From positions 1-24,438 of the forward strand of contig SKPV01000087.1 in NCBI GenBank assembly GCA_007119345.1: a stretch of DNA of 24,438 nucleotides, in the 5' to 3' direction. The notes below the pieces were generated by a model. It saw nothing but the letters and a program-made list of their open reading frames with translations. It did not search any database and had not been told where the DNA came from. Positions 8,034 through 15,773 of the stretch are shown here, in pieces. A program made the position numbers and the translations under genes. Origin of the DNA: Halovivax sp. (GTDB taxonomy: Archaea; Halobacteriota; Halobacteria; Halobacteriales; Natrialbaceae). Each line of letters opens with the position of its first letter. Position 1 is the first letter of the stretch.

Positions 8034-8075
8034 GTAATACGCCCCTCCCGAATCCGTAGTAACAACTCGTATGAG
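8034..8075. promoter_or_regulatory. Candidate NikR operator half-sites and promoter of the nickel transporter gene
   Basis: TAATACG (8035-8041) and CGTATGA (8068-8074) form an inverted pair with six of seven matches and a centre distance of 33 bases, about three helical turns. The right half lies about 27 bases upstream of the transporter ATG and overlaps the TATA position. The half-site resembles the E. coli GTATGA/TCATAC NikR half-site, though the spacing differs. This is a suggestion, not a demonstrated operator. Confidence 0.3.
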
Positions 8076-8097
8076 GCCCCGATCCCCCGGGTAGTGC

Positions 8098-9078
8098 ATG
8101 GAACTCGCGGTCGTGGTCGGCGTGATCGCCCTGGGGATCGTCCACGGCGTCCTGCCCGATCACGGGTGGCCGATCGCGGCGACGTACGCCCTCGCACATC
8201 CCCGGAAGTGGATCCGCGGAACCGCCGCCGCGCTGATCCTGGGGATCGGCCACCTGATCAGCAGCGTGGCGCTCGTGCTCGCGTACTTCTGGTTCAGCCG
8301 CTTCGCCGCCTTCGCCGAAGGTCCGTGGATGAAGCCGCTGGCGGGGGCGCTGCTGATCGCCCTGGGGATCTACGAGTACGCGAGCGGCGGCCACGGTCAC
8401 GCGCACGACCTCGAGCGTGGTCACGAGCACGATCATTCGCACGAGAACGGCCACGATCACGAGCACGGTCATACGCACGAGAACGGCCACGGTCACGAGC
8501 ACGATCATTCGCACGAGAACGGCCACGATCACGAGCACGGTCATACGCACGATCACGAGCACGGTCATACGCACGATTACGATCACGAGCATACGCACGC
8601 TCATACGCACGGTGACGAGCACGCTCGTGCGCACGTGGACAGCCACGCCCACGAGGACGACGCCCACGAGGACGAACGCGGCCACGATCACGCACCCGAC
8701 GGCGGCTCCGAGTCGGGCCAGGGGTTGCTCGGCCGCGTTCGATCGTTCATTCCCGGGGGCGGACACGCCCACCCGACCCAGGAGCACGCCGAACAGGGGC
8801 TGCTCTCGCTCGGCGCCGTGGCGCTCCTGCTCGGGTTCGCCCACGAGGAGCCGGTCCAGATCCTCGCGATCTGCGCGGGCACCGACTTCTGTCTGGAACT
8901 CATGTTGATCTACTCGCTGGCCGTGATCGGCGCCATCCTCGCCCCGACGCTGTTGCTGATCGCCGGCTACGAACGCCACCAGGAGAAAGTCGAGCGGTGG
9001 ACGCCGCACTTGCCCGCGATCACGGCGGCGGTGCTCGTCGCAGTCGGGCTGTGGTTCGTTCTGAGCGGGGCGTGGTGA
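8098..9078 (+). CDS. NicO/RcnA-type nickel-cobalt transporter with histidine-rich loop
   Basis: The 326-residue membrane protein begins with the nickel-transporter signature HGVLPDH (His16, Asp21, His22; pattern H-x4-D-H) in the first helix. Helices follow at about residues 42-65 and 78-95. A hydrophilic loop (99-199) with 38 histidines then separates these from further hydrophobic segments (about 235-258, 265-290 and 305-323). The second half contains GFAHEE (about 246-251), another conserved-looking metal-site motif. Divergence from the nikR-like gene supports nickel as substrate. Direction (uptake or efflux) cannot be decided, since RcnA is an efflux pump with a His-rich loop while other NicO proteins import. 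The loop DNA is made of tandem repeats. Confidence 0.85.
   Translation: MELAVVVGVIALGIVHGVLPDHGWPIAATYALAHPRKWIRGTAAALILGIGHLISSVALVLAYFWFSRFAAFAEGPWMKPLAGALLIALGIYEYASGGHGHAHDLERGHEHDHSHENGHDHEHGHTHENGHGHEHDHSHENGHDHEHGHTHDHEHGHTHDYDHEHTHAHTHGDEHARAHVDSHAHEDDAHEDERGHDHAPDGGSESGQGLLGRVRSFIPGGGHAHPTQEHAEQGLLSLGAVALLLGFAHEEPVQILAICAGTDFCLELMLIYSLAVIGAILAPTLLLIAGYERHQEKVERWTPHLPAITAAVLVAVGLWFVLSGAW
8419..8600. repeat. 72-bp-period tandem repeat coding the His-rich loop
   Basis: A 62-base stretch at 8419-8480 recurs exactly at 8491-8552, a 72-base (24-codon) period. Shorter GATCACGAGCACGGTCATACG-like units continue to about 8600. The repeats encode alternating His with Glu, Asp, Gly, Thr and Ser. 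They account for the long Arg-rich antisense frames here, which are not genes. Confidence 0.9.
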
Positions 9079-9124
9079 CCGGGACGGTCCACGGGGCGAG
9101 GGTCCGCCGGCGACCGCCGGACGA

Positions 9125-9934
9125 TCACGATTCCGCGACGGTCGCCGACTCCGCCTCCGCGTCGACCTCGTCGGTCCAGACCACGTTGACGACCGCGCCG
9201 AGCAGGATGACGATCCCGGCGAAGTAGAGCCAGGTGACGAACAGGATGACGGCGCCCACGGCGCCGTAGGCCTCCCAGCGGGCGGCGTTGGCGGCGTAGA
9301 CCTGGAAGCCGAACTGGAGGGCCGCCCAGCCGACCGCGGCGAAGACGGCGCCGGGCAAGACCTCGGTCACCTCGACCTCGATCGGCGGCATGACGTAGTA
9401 GATCGGCAGGAAGACGAGGGTGAGGCCGACGAGCAGTCCGAGCCAGCCGAGCGCACCGCCGAAGGGGGTCCGGCCCGCGGCGAACCCGAGGAAGACGCCG
9501 ACGATCACCATCAACACGAGCCCGCCCGCGACCGCGACGATCGTCGCGACGCCGTCGACGAGGTGTTCGGCGAACGACTTCTCCGCGACGGTGGCGTAGA
9601 TGCGATCGAAGGCGATCGAGAGCCCCCGAAAGACCTTCAGCGCCCCCCAGGCCGAGACGACCAGCGCGACGAGGGTCGCCTGCGCGCGGCCGGCTTCCGT
9701 GGTCAGCGCCTCCGCGAGCAGCTCCTCGCCGGCCGGCGGGAGCAGGTCCCCCGCGTACAGCACCAGCTGCTGGGCGACGCGCTCGCCGCCGAGCAGCGAG
9801 CCCACGACCAGCGCGAGCAGCACCAGGGGAATCAGCGAGACGAAGGCGTAGTAGGCGAACGCCGCCGCCAGAAGCGTGAGTTCGCGATCCGAGGCCGTCC
9901 GATAGACGGCGACGATCCCGTCTCGCGCGTCCAT
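9125..9934 (-). CDS. YihY/virulence factor BrkB family membrane protein
   Basis: The 269-residue protein has the YihY (formerly RNase BN) pattern. A short cytoplasmic N-terminus is followed by LTLLAAAFAYYAFVSLIPLVLL as the first helix, then five further hydrophobic segments. These include SAWGALKVFRGLSIAFDRIY, the family's conserved post-helix motif, and a C-terminal FVTWLYFAGIVILLGAVVN. The molecular function of the family is not established; early annotation as a tRNA-processing RNase was wrong. The ATG at 9934 is the family start. The gene converges on the nickel transporter gene, with about 46 bases between stops, and is probably monocistronic. Confidence 0.88.
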   Translation of the reverse strand: MDARDGIVAVYRTASDRELTLLAAAFAYYAFVSLIPLVLLALVVGSLLGGERVAQQLVLYAGDLLPPAGEELLAEALTTEAGRAQATLVALVVSAWGALKVFRGLSIAFDRIYATVAEKSFAEHLVDGVATIVAVAGGLVLMVIVGVFLGFAAGRTPFGGALGWLGLLVGLTLVFLPIYYVMPPIEVEVTEVLPGAVFAAVGWAALQFGFQVYAANAARWEAYGAVGAVILFVTWLYFAGIVILLGAVVNVVWTDEVDAEAESATVAES

Positions 9935-10100
9935 ACTCGATCGTCGGTCTCTACGATGATCAGTGTGTGCGATCGTCGCAGTCGTCGAAGCGCGAGGAGT
10001 GGTGAGCGCTCACAGACACCGAGGCGCGACGGACCGCGATTCGCTCACAGGCGTCGAATTCCGATGGGACCGCGATCGTCGTTCGGGCGCACCCGCTCGC

Positions 10101-10877
10101 CTACCACTCCGTACAGAAGTTGTGCGTCGCGAACACCTGTCCGTCGTCGGTGAGGTAGACCCCCACGCCGCCGCGGTCCCAGTCCTCGTCGAGGATCGCC
10201 TCCCGGTGGTCCGGGGAGTCCATCCACTGACCGACGAGCCCCTCGGCGACCGCCTCGGCGGTCTCGTACGGGCCGACCGTGTCTCCCCCGTCCGACTGCA
10301 CCTCCCGGTCGGCCCACGTCATCGCGATGTTCTCGCCGTAGCCGCGACAGTAGTCGGCGACCTCCCGGAACCGGTCCATCGGGTCCTCGCCGTCGGGGTT
10401 CGTGTGCGCGAAGTAATCGCGTTCGGACATGTCGACGCTGTGAGCCCGGGAGACGGACGCGACCGTCCCGTCCCACTCGATCGGCTCGAGGTCGTGCTCG
10501 GCGCGCACCTCGTTCACCTCGTGATGGACGAAGGCTTCGACGTCGGCGGTCTCGATCGTCGCCCGCTCGCCGTCGTAGCTCCCGTTGCCGGGATCGCCCG
10601 GGTGGGTCACCTCGGGATCGTGATCGCCCGTCGGCGGGGGATCCTCGGTTTCGATCGGCGACCGCTCCTCGACCAGTTCGTCGACGAGGCCGGGCGCGAG
10701 GAGGGCGCCGGCGATCGCCAGTCCGGCGAGGAGCACGAGGACGAACAGCAGGCGAAGCAGTCCCCAGACCAGGCCGAAGAGGCCGCGATCCGTCGCCCCG
10801 GGCCCCGACGACGCGCTCGGGTCGGTCGACGCGGCCGCTCGGCCGGCGCCTCGATCGCCTCCCGGCGAATCGTTCAT
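10101..10877 (-). CDS. Membrane-anchored CAP-domain (SCP/PR-1-like) protein
   Basis: The 258-residue protein has a Gly/Ala/Ser/Asp-rich cytoplasmic N-terminus, one membrane helix (about residues 33-62), an acidic/Pro linker (about 70-108) and a CAP domain (about 108-256). CAP-type residues are His146, FAHTNP with His158, GENIA with Glu182 and the terminal THNFC strand with His252. Cys178 and Cys255 could pair outside the cell. Prokaryotic CAP proteins are usually secreted or surface-bound and their biochemical role is poorly defined. The start at 10877 is the only ATG preceding the hydrophobic segment. No operon partner is apparent; neighbours on both sides are separate units on the same strand. 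Confidence 0.87.
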   Translation of the reverse strand: MNDSPGGDRGAGRAAASTDPSASSGPGATDRGLFGLVWGLLRLLFVLVLLAGLAIAGALLAPGLVDELVEERSPIETEDPPPTGDHDPEVTHPGDPGNGSYDGERATIETADVEAFVHHEVNEVRAEHDLEPIEWDGTVASVSRAHSVDMSERDYFAHTNPDGEDPMDRFREVADYCRGYGENIAMTWADREVQSDGGDTVGPYETAEAVAEGLVGQWMDSPDHREAILDEDWDRGGVGVYLTDDGQVFATHNFCTEW

Positions 10878-11001
10878 CTGCCGAGGGATACCCGTCGCGG
10901 GCCTATGGACCTGTGGTTCTCTCGCAAACGCTGAGTCGGGTGCGCCCCGCGAGCGGGCGCGGCGGGCCGTCGAGGAACGGCGGCCGCCGTCGCCCCCGCG
11001 C

Positions 11002-11313
11002 TCACCGGGACGAGTCGGTCCCGAAGAGCGTCTCGTGGACGCCGATCACCAGCCCCGGAACGACCGCCATGAAGAGGTGCTCTTCGAGCGGGATCCCGGC
11101 CACGTCGACGCCCGTACGCAACTCGATGCTGAAGACCCCGACGGCCAGGGTGTAGCGATCCCAGAGGTAAGCGACGGGATACAGCGCGACGATCGTCACC
11201 GCCGCCCTCCCGAGGGCGCCGGTTCGCCGCAGGAGTCCGACGGCGACCGCTCCCCAGAACAGCTCCGTCGCGAGGTACGTGTAGCGCCCGAAGACGCCGA
11301 TGTCCGGTACCAT
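11002..11313 (-). CDS. Single lycopene cyclase-like domain (CarR/CrtYcd-type) membrane protein
   Basis: From the ATG at 11313 the protein is 103 residues with three hydrophobic helices. It shows the domain's typical features: RYTYLATELFW near the N-terminus, a middle helix ending in YLWDRY, and GIPLEEHLFMAVVPGL (about residues 73-88) with the conserved paired Glu (78-79). Haloarchaeal lycopene cyclase carries two such domains in about 230 residues, so this is a stand-alone half. It could act as a dimer, could have a different substrate, or could be a vestige. The start is supported by an AT-rich box about 26 bases upstream. The frame remains open upstream, but that extension crosses repeat DNA and is rejected. 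Confidence 0.7.
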   Translation of the reverse strand: MVPDIGVFGRYTYLATELFWGAVAVGLLRRTGALGRAAVTIVALYPVAYLWDRYTLAVGVFSIELRTGVDVAGIPLEEHLFMAVVPGLVIGVHETLFGTDSSR

Positions 11314-11333
11314 ACCGCCGGTTCCACGGGGTC

Positions 11334-11343
11334 GAACAAAAAT
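11334..11343 (-). promoter_or_regulatory. Candidate TATA box for the lycopene cyclase-like gene
   Basis: The minus strand reads CCATTTTTGT, centred about 26 bases upstream of the ATG at 11313, the leaderless spacing. Confidence 0.45.
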
Positions 11344-11457
11344 GGCGGTTTCTGCGAGCCCGACGGAGAACGCCCGCCGGTCGGCGTGGCGACGCGCCGG
11401 TTCCCGGAGCCGCGACCGGCATATTCGGGTTACGACTCGCTCGAAAGGGATCGGTTT

Positions 11458-11549
11458 CGGGCGTGAACCGCCCGAAAGGGCCGGTTGCGGGCGTGGACCG
11501 CCCGGGAGGGGGCGATCGCGGTCGTGAACCGCCCGCAAGAGGGCGATCA
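11458..11549. repeat. Three degenerate 30-31-bp tandem repeats, each with a hairpin
   Basis: Units start at 11458, 11488 and 11519. Each contains a short inverted repeat of the form CGGGCG-TGAAC-CGCCCG (the third opens with CGGTCG), followed by a variable purine-rich tail such as AAAGGGCCGGTTG. Similar but weaker sequence begins near 11425. There are no spacers between units, so this is not a CRISPR array. Confidence 0.75.
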
Positions 11550-11621
11550 CGACGGTAACTCGATCGCGAGGACGATGTTTCGAGCGACGGCTCGCCCGCG
11601 GGATGTGCGTGCCGGGCAATA

Positions 11622-11631
11622 TGTTAAATAC
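11622..11631 (+). promoter_or_regulatory. Candidate TATA box for the CBS-domain gene
   Basis: TGTTAAATAC is a strong AT-rich box about 33 bases upstream of the ATG at 11660. This would give a very short or absent 5' leader. Confidence 0.5.
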
Positions 11632-11659
11632 CGTCGCGGCACAAGATTCGGACGAAACG

Positions 11660-12817
11660 ATGAATATTGCTGATATCGCCACGCAGGATTATCTCGAGGT
11701 CGACGTCGGCACGCGCATGGGGAAGGTCCGTTCCACGTTCGAGAACGGTAACCCCAAAGGGATCATCGTCGTCGACGACGGCGAGTACGAGGGCGTCATC
11801 AGCGAGCGGCAGGTCCTCCAGAGCCACGTCGAAGACGACGCGAAGGTGGCGGCGCTGATCAAGCCGAGCCGAAAGGCGCCGGCGCCGACCGTCGATCGTC
11901 ACGAGGGCGTCCGGGAGACGGCGCGGGTACTCATCGAGGGCAACGCGACCATCGCCCCGGTGTTCGAGGACGACGAACTCTGGGGCGTCGTCACGGACGA
12001 CGCGATCCTTCGGGCGGTGCTCGAGAACCTCGACGCGATCAACGTCGCGGACGTCTACACCGACGATCCCATCACGATCGCCGAGGACGACGGCATCGGG
12101 AAGGCGATCAACTACCTGCGCGAACACGGCATCTCCCGGCTCCCCGTTCTGAACGAGAACGGCTTTCTCACCGGCGTGGTCACGACCCACGACATCGCCG
12201 ACTTCGTCATCCGCGAGAACCAGCGGATGACCCAGGGCGACCGCGTCGGGGACAACGAGCGGATGCTCGACGTCCCGGTCTACGACATCATGAACAGCCC
12301 CGTCGAGACGACGTCCCTCGAGACGACCGTCCGCGAGGCCGTCGAGACCATGCTCGAGTACGACTACGCCGGGCTGGTGGTCACCCCGAAAGACGACGAC
12401 CGGGAGGTCGAAGGCGTCGTCACCAAGACCGACGTGCTCCGGGCGCTGACGTTCACCGAGGAAGAACAGATGGACGTCCAGATTACGAACGTCTCCCAGC
12501 TCGACACGCTGAGCCGCGAAGACATCGTGATCAGCATCGAGGAGGTCGCCGACAAGTACGCCAAGATGCGGGTCCACCACGCCCACGTCCGCTTCCACGA
12601 GCACAAAGAGAAGCTCCGAGGCCAACCGCTGATCCGGTCGCAGATCCGCCTGCGGACGAGCAAGGGCCAGGTCGCCGGCTCGGGCGAGGGCTACGGCGCC
12701 GAGAGCGCCTTCCGCGTGGCGCTCGACAAACTCGAGCGCAACGTCCTGGAGATGAAGGGCATCCGCAGCGACGAGGAGTACCGGGGTCAGTTGCTCCGGA
12801 AGCTCAACGAGCTCTGA
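11660..12817 (+). CDS. Four-CBS-domain protein with HPF/S30AE-like C-terminal domain
   Basis: The 385-residue protein contains four CBS repeats (about residues 5-60, 68-125, 128-185 and 205-268), recognisable from repeated GVVT-DDILRA and LPVLNENG-GVVT blocks. CBS pairs usually bind adenine nucleotides or S-adenosylmethionine. Residues 271-366 look like a ribosome hibernation promoting factor/S30AE fold. There is an initial VQIT strand, a helix (SIEEVADKYAKM), a strand rich in His and Lys (HHAHVRFHEHKEK), a further strand and the closing helix ALDKLERNVLEMKG. A ligand-sensing ribosome-binding factor is therefore a reasonable inference. The ATG at 11660 follows a good TATA box; the earlier in-frame start at 11603 precedes that box and is rejected. 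Confidence 0.85.
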   Translation: MNIADIATQDYLEVDVGTRMGKVRSTFENGNPKGIIVVDDGEYEGVISERQVLQSHVEDDAKVAALIKPSRKAPAPTVDRHEGVRETARVLIEGNATIAPVFEDDELWGVVTDDAILRAVLENLDAINVADVYTDDPITIAEDDGIGKAINYLREHGISRLPVLNENGFLTGVVTTHDIADFVIRENQRMTQGDRVGDNERMLDVPVYDIMNSPVETTSLETTVREAVETMLEYDYAGLVVTPKDDDREVEGVVTKTDVLRALTFTEEEQMDVQITNVSQLDTLSREDIVISIEEVADKYAKMRVHHAHVRFHEHKEKLRGQPLIRSQIRLRTSKGQVAGSGEGYGAESAFRVALDKLERNVLEMKGIRSDEEYRGQLLRKLNEL

Positions 12818-12832
12818 GGTCGAAGCGGGGCG

Positions 12833-12901
12833 GTCGTCGGCGAGAGGGATTCGTCGTCGGCGAGAGGGATTCGTCGTCGGCGAGGCGGATTCGTCGCCGA
12901 G
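12833..12901. repeat. 20-bp tandem repeat, about 3.4 copies
   Basis: GTCGTCGGCGAGAGGGATTC occurs at 12833-12852 and exactly again at 12853-12872. A third copy at 12873-12892 has a two-base change, followed by a nine-base partial copy. It lies just after the CBS gene stop, in the gap convergent with radB. The remainder of that gap (12902-13071) shows nothing recognisable. Confidence 0.85.
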
Positions 12902-13071
12902 ATAGGTGTCAGCGATCCGGTCGCCGCAGAACCTGAACCGTAACTGAACGCGCCGCTGGCACGTCGTCGCTGCCCGTTTCGTTCGCCGCGATCGCGCCGC
13001 GGAGCGGTCGTTCCAGTGGTCGGTCCGACCGCCCGACTCGCCGAGAACGAACGCCGGTTTCGGTCGAGGGA

Positions 13072-13794
13072 CTACGGTCTGGCCGGATCGTCGCTTCCCG
13101 ACAGTCCGGAATCGGTGATTCGAAACTGGGCCGACCCGCCCGCCGGCTTCGAGCGGTGTTTCTCGAGCGTCGCTCGGCGATTCCCGCCGCGGAACCGGTC
13201 GATGCGGACGATCGTGCCGGTCCAGTGCTCCAAGGTGTTCCCCCCGAGCGCCCGCGTCCGGTCGGAGTCCGGGTCGGCGAAGACCTGGTTGGTGACGACG
13301 ACCGCCAGGTCGTGTTTTCGCGCCAGCGAGAGCAGGTGGGTCACCTGGCGGGTCACCTGTCGGAGCGCGTCGCCGGCGTTCGCGTCCTCGCCGCGCTCGA
13401 GCCGGTAGAAGCCGGTCGCGCTGTCGAGGACGATCAGGTCGGCCCGCTCGGCGAACTCCTCCGCGTCGCGGACCGCCTCCGCCTGCTCCTCGAAGTCGAG
13501 GGCCTCCTCGATGACGATCCGGGAGGCGATCGACTCCACGTTCGCGAGCTCGTCGGCGTCGTCGCCGACGCGCGCGTGCAGTAACTGTTCGAAGCGATCG
13601 ACAGAGACGCCCTCGGTGTCGATGAAGACCGCGGTACCGCCCGCGGCCGCCACCTCGACGGCGCCGCTCAGCGCGAGGTTCGTCTTCCCCGAGGCGGGCG
13701 GTCCGTACAGCTGGGTCACCGTCCCGCGCTCGAACCCGCCGCCGAGCAGCTCGTCGACCGGCTCGCAGCCCGTCGAAATCGCCTCCTCGTTCAC
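13072..13794 (-). CDS. radB: DNA repair and recombination protein RadB
   Basis: RadB is the archaeal RecA/RadA paralogue that helps homologous recombination. The 240-residue protein lacks the N-terminal helix-hairpin-helix of RadA. It has the short RadB lead-in (STGCEPVDELLGGGFERGTVTQLYG in shortened form), Walker A GPPASGKTN (residues 31-39), Walker B DLIVLDSA (119-126) and the motif VVVTNQVF (166-172). The GTG at 13794 is the start consistent with the family length and with an AT-rich box 27 bases upstream. The open frame continues far upstream antisense to ilvD, but that is a composition artefact. The gene is divergent from ilvD. Confidence 0.92.
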   Translation of the reverse strand: MNEEAISTGCEPVDELLGGGFERGTVTQLYGPPASGKTNLALSGAVEVAAAGGTAVFIDTEGVSVDRFEQLLHARVGDDADELANVESIASRIVIEEALDFEEQAEAVRDAEEFAERADLIVLDSATGFYRLERGEDANAGDALRQVTRQVTHLLSLARKHDLAVVVTNQVFADPDSDRTRALGGNTLEHWTGTIVRIDRFRGGNRRATLEKHRSKPAGGSAQFRITDSGLSGSDDPARP

Positions 13795-13814
13795 GTGCCG
13801 AGATTGGAGGGCGC

Positions 13815-13825
13815 CGGCAAAAAGC
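13815..13825 (-). promoter_or_regulatory. Candidate TATA box for radB
   Basis: The minus strand reads GGCTTTTTGCC, centred about 27 bases upstream of the GTG at 13794. This supports that start codon. Confidence 0.45.
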
Positions 13826-13903
13826 CCCCGGAACGATCGTCGCGTCGGCCTCGCGGGGACGCGAACCGGTTCGTCCGAGCCGCAATCGCCGCCCCGAGGG
13901 GGG

Positions 13904-13912
13904 CACTTATGG
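13904..13912 (+). promoter_or_regulatory. Candidate TATA box for ilvD
   Basis: CACTTATGG lies about 27 bases upstream of the ATG at 13936. Because the alternative in-frame ATG at 13909 falls inside this box, the downstream start is preferred. Confidence 0.45.
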
Positions 13913-13935
13913 CCGCGGGGCCCGACCTGCGAGCC

Positions 13936-15672
13936 ATGACCGACGACCCGTTCGAACGGGGGAAATCCGAGCGGCTTCCCAGCCGCGACGTCACCGAGGG
14001 CGCCGACCGGGCGCCCCACCGCGCGATGTTCCGGGCGATGGGCTTCGACGACGAGGACCTCGCCTCGCCCATGGTGGGCGTGGCGAACCCGGCCGCCGAC
14101 ATCACGCCCTGTAACGTCCACCTCGACGACGTCGCCGCGTCGGCGATCGAGGGCATCGACGAGGCGGGCGGGATGCCGATCGAGTTCGGGACGATCACCA
14201 TCTCCGACGCCATCTCGATGGGGACCGAGGGGATGAAGGCCTCGCTGATCTCGCGCGAGGTGATCGCCGACAGCGTCGAGCTGGTCGCCTTCGGCGAGCG
14301 GATGGACGCGCTCGTCACCGTCGCGGGCTGCGACAAGAACCTGCCGGGGATGATGATGGCCGCGATCCGGACCGACCTGCCCTCGGTCTTCCTCTACGGC
14401 GGCTCGATCATGCCCGGCGAGCACGATGGTCGCGACGTCACCATCGTCCAGGTGTTCGAGGGCGTCGGCGCGTACGGGACGGGCGAGATGGACGCCGACG
14501 AGCTCGACGAGCTCGAACGAAACGCCTGCCCCGGCGCGGGATCGTGCGGCGGCATGTTCACCGCGAACACGATGGCCGCCATCTCGGAGGCGCTCGGCCT
14601 GGCGCCCCTGGGGAGCGCCTCGCCACCCGCGGAGGACCACGAGCGCTACGCCGTGGCCCGTCGGGCCGGCGAGCTCGCCCTCGAGTGCGTCGAGAGCGAC
14701 CGGCGCCCCTCCGAGATCCTCTCCCGCGAGTCCTTCGAGAACGCGATCGCCCTCCAGACCGCCATCGGCGGCTCGACCAACGGCGTCCTCCACCTGCTGG
14801 CGCTGGCCCGGGAGGCCGACGTCGATCTGGAGATCGACGACTTCGACGAGATCTCCCGGCGGACGCCCAAGATCGCGGACCTCCAGCCCGGCGGTGCCCG
14901 CGTCATGAACGACCTCCACGAGGTCGGCGGCGTGCCGGTGGTGATCCGCCGGCTGCTCGAGGCCGACCGCTTCCACGCCGACGCGAGGACGGTGACCGGC
15001 CGGACGATCGCCGAGGAACTCCGCGTCCTGGAGGACGAGCACGGCCTGCCCGCCGACGAGGACATCGACGCCGACTTCCTCTACCCGGTGACGGGTCCCA
15101 AGGAGCCGGAGGGCGCGATCAAGATCCTCTCGGGCAACCTCGCCCCCGACGGCGCCGTGCTCAAAGCGACCGGGGAGGATCTGTTCCACCACGAGGGCCC
15201 GGCTCGGATCTTCGAGCACGAGGAGGACGCGATGGCCTACGTCCAGGAGGGCGAGATCTCCTCGGGCGACGTCATCGTCATCCGGAACGAGGGGCCGCGC
15301 GGGGGCCCCGGGATGCGAGAGATGCTCGGCGTGACCGCGGCGGTCGTCGGCGCCGGCCACGAGGACGACGTCGCGCTCATCACCGACGGGCGGTTCTCCG
15401 GCGCCACTCGCGGGCCGATGATCGGCCACGTCGCCCCGGAGGCGTTCGTCGGCGGCCCCATCGCGCTGCTCGAGGACGGCGACGAGATCACCGTCGATGT
15501 GCCCGAGCGGAGGCTCGAGGTGGGCCTCTCGGAGGACGAACTCGACGCCCGCCGGGAGGCGTGGGAAGCGCCCGAACCCGCCTACGCGGGCGGGGTGCTG
15601 GCGAAGTACTGCCGGGACTTCGGCCCGGCGGACGACGGTGCGGTGACGAATCCCGGGCTGAAGCGCGAGTGA
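13936..15672 (+). CDS. ilvD: Dihydroxy-acid dehydratase
   Basis: IlvD dehydrates dihydroxyisovalerate and dihydroxymethylvalerate to the 2-oxo acids in valine, isoleucine and leucine synthesis. The 578-residue protein is full length. Iron-sulfur cluster cysteines are visible in ITPCNVH (Cys59), AGCDKNLPGMM (Cys132) and GSCGGMFTANTM (Cys204), and the mid-region GGSTN and C-terminal DGRFSG motifs are present. The segment SREVTEG-APHRAMFRAMG typical of this family starts about 20 residues in, so the ATG at 13936 gives a normal N-terminus. The gene is not next to other branched-chain genes here and is divergent from radB, with 141 bases between starts. Confidence 0.96.
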   Translation: MTDDPFERGKSERLPSRDVTEGADRAPHRAMFRAMGFDDEDLASPMVGVANPAADITPCNVHLDDVAASAIEGIDEAGGMPIEFGTITISDAISMGTEGMKASLISREVIADSVELVAFGERMDALVTVAGCDKNLPGMMMAAIRTDLPSVFLYGGSIMPGEHDGRDVTIVQVFEGVGAYGTGEMDADELDELERNACPGAGSCGGMFTANTMAAISEALGLAPLGSASPPAEDHERYAVARRAGELALECVESDRRPSEILSRESFENAIALQTAIGGSTNGVLHLLALAREADVDLEIDDFDEISRRTPKIADLQPGGARVMNDLHEVGGVPVVIRRLLEADRFHADARTVTGRTIAEELRVLEDEHGLPADEDIDADFLYPVTGPKEPEGAIKILSGNLAPDGAVLKATGEDLFHHEGPARIFEHEEDAMAYVQEGEISSGDVIVIRNEGPRGGPGMREMLGVTAAVVGAGHEDDVALITDGRFSGATRGPMIGHVAPEAFVGGPIALLEDGDEITVDVPERRLEVGLSEDELDARREAWEAPEPAYAGGVLAKYCRDFGPADDGAVTNPGLKRE

Positions 15673-15773
15673 CGCCGTCGGGTCCGCGGGTGCGCCCGAT
15701 CGGGCGACCGGACACCGATGGGCGACCGCGACGCCGCTCGGAGTGTTCGCTCGGTCGCGGCGCGTCGGGTGCT

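Larger units (their letters stand above)
11314..11659. other. Non-coding divergent gap with hairpin repeats
   Basis: These 346 bases separate the lycopene cyclase-like gene from the CBS gene. They contain a promoter at each end and three degenerate 30-31-bp repeats at 11458-11549. I see no credible gene; the open frames crossing it have Arg/Gly-rich compositions unlike real proteins here. Confidence 0.6.

Noticed and set aside
8419..8600. Possible CRISPR array
   Set aside because: Repeats are contiguous, in frame with the coding sequence and have no unique spacers. The same applies to the intergenic repeats at 11458 and 18810.
8294..8695. Arg/Asp/Ala repeat protein on the minus strand opposite the His-rich loop
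   Set aside because: The repeats are the complement of CAC-rich codons; the plus-strand transporter explains the sequence fully.
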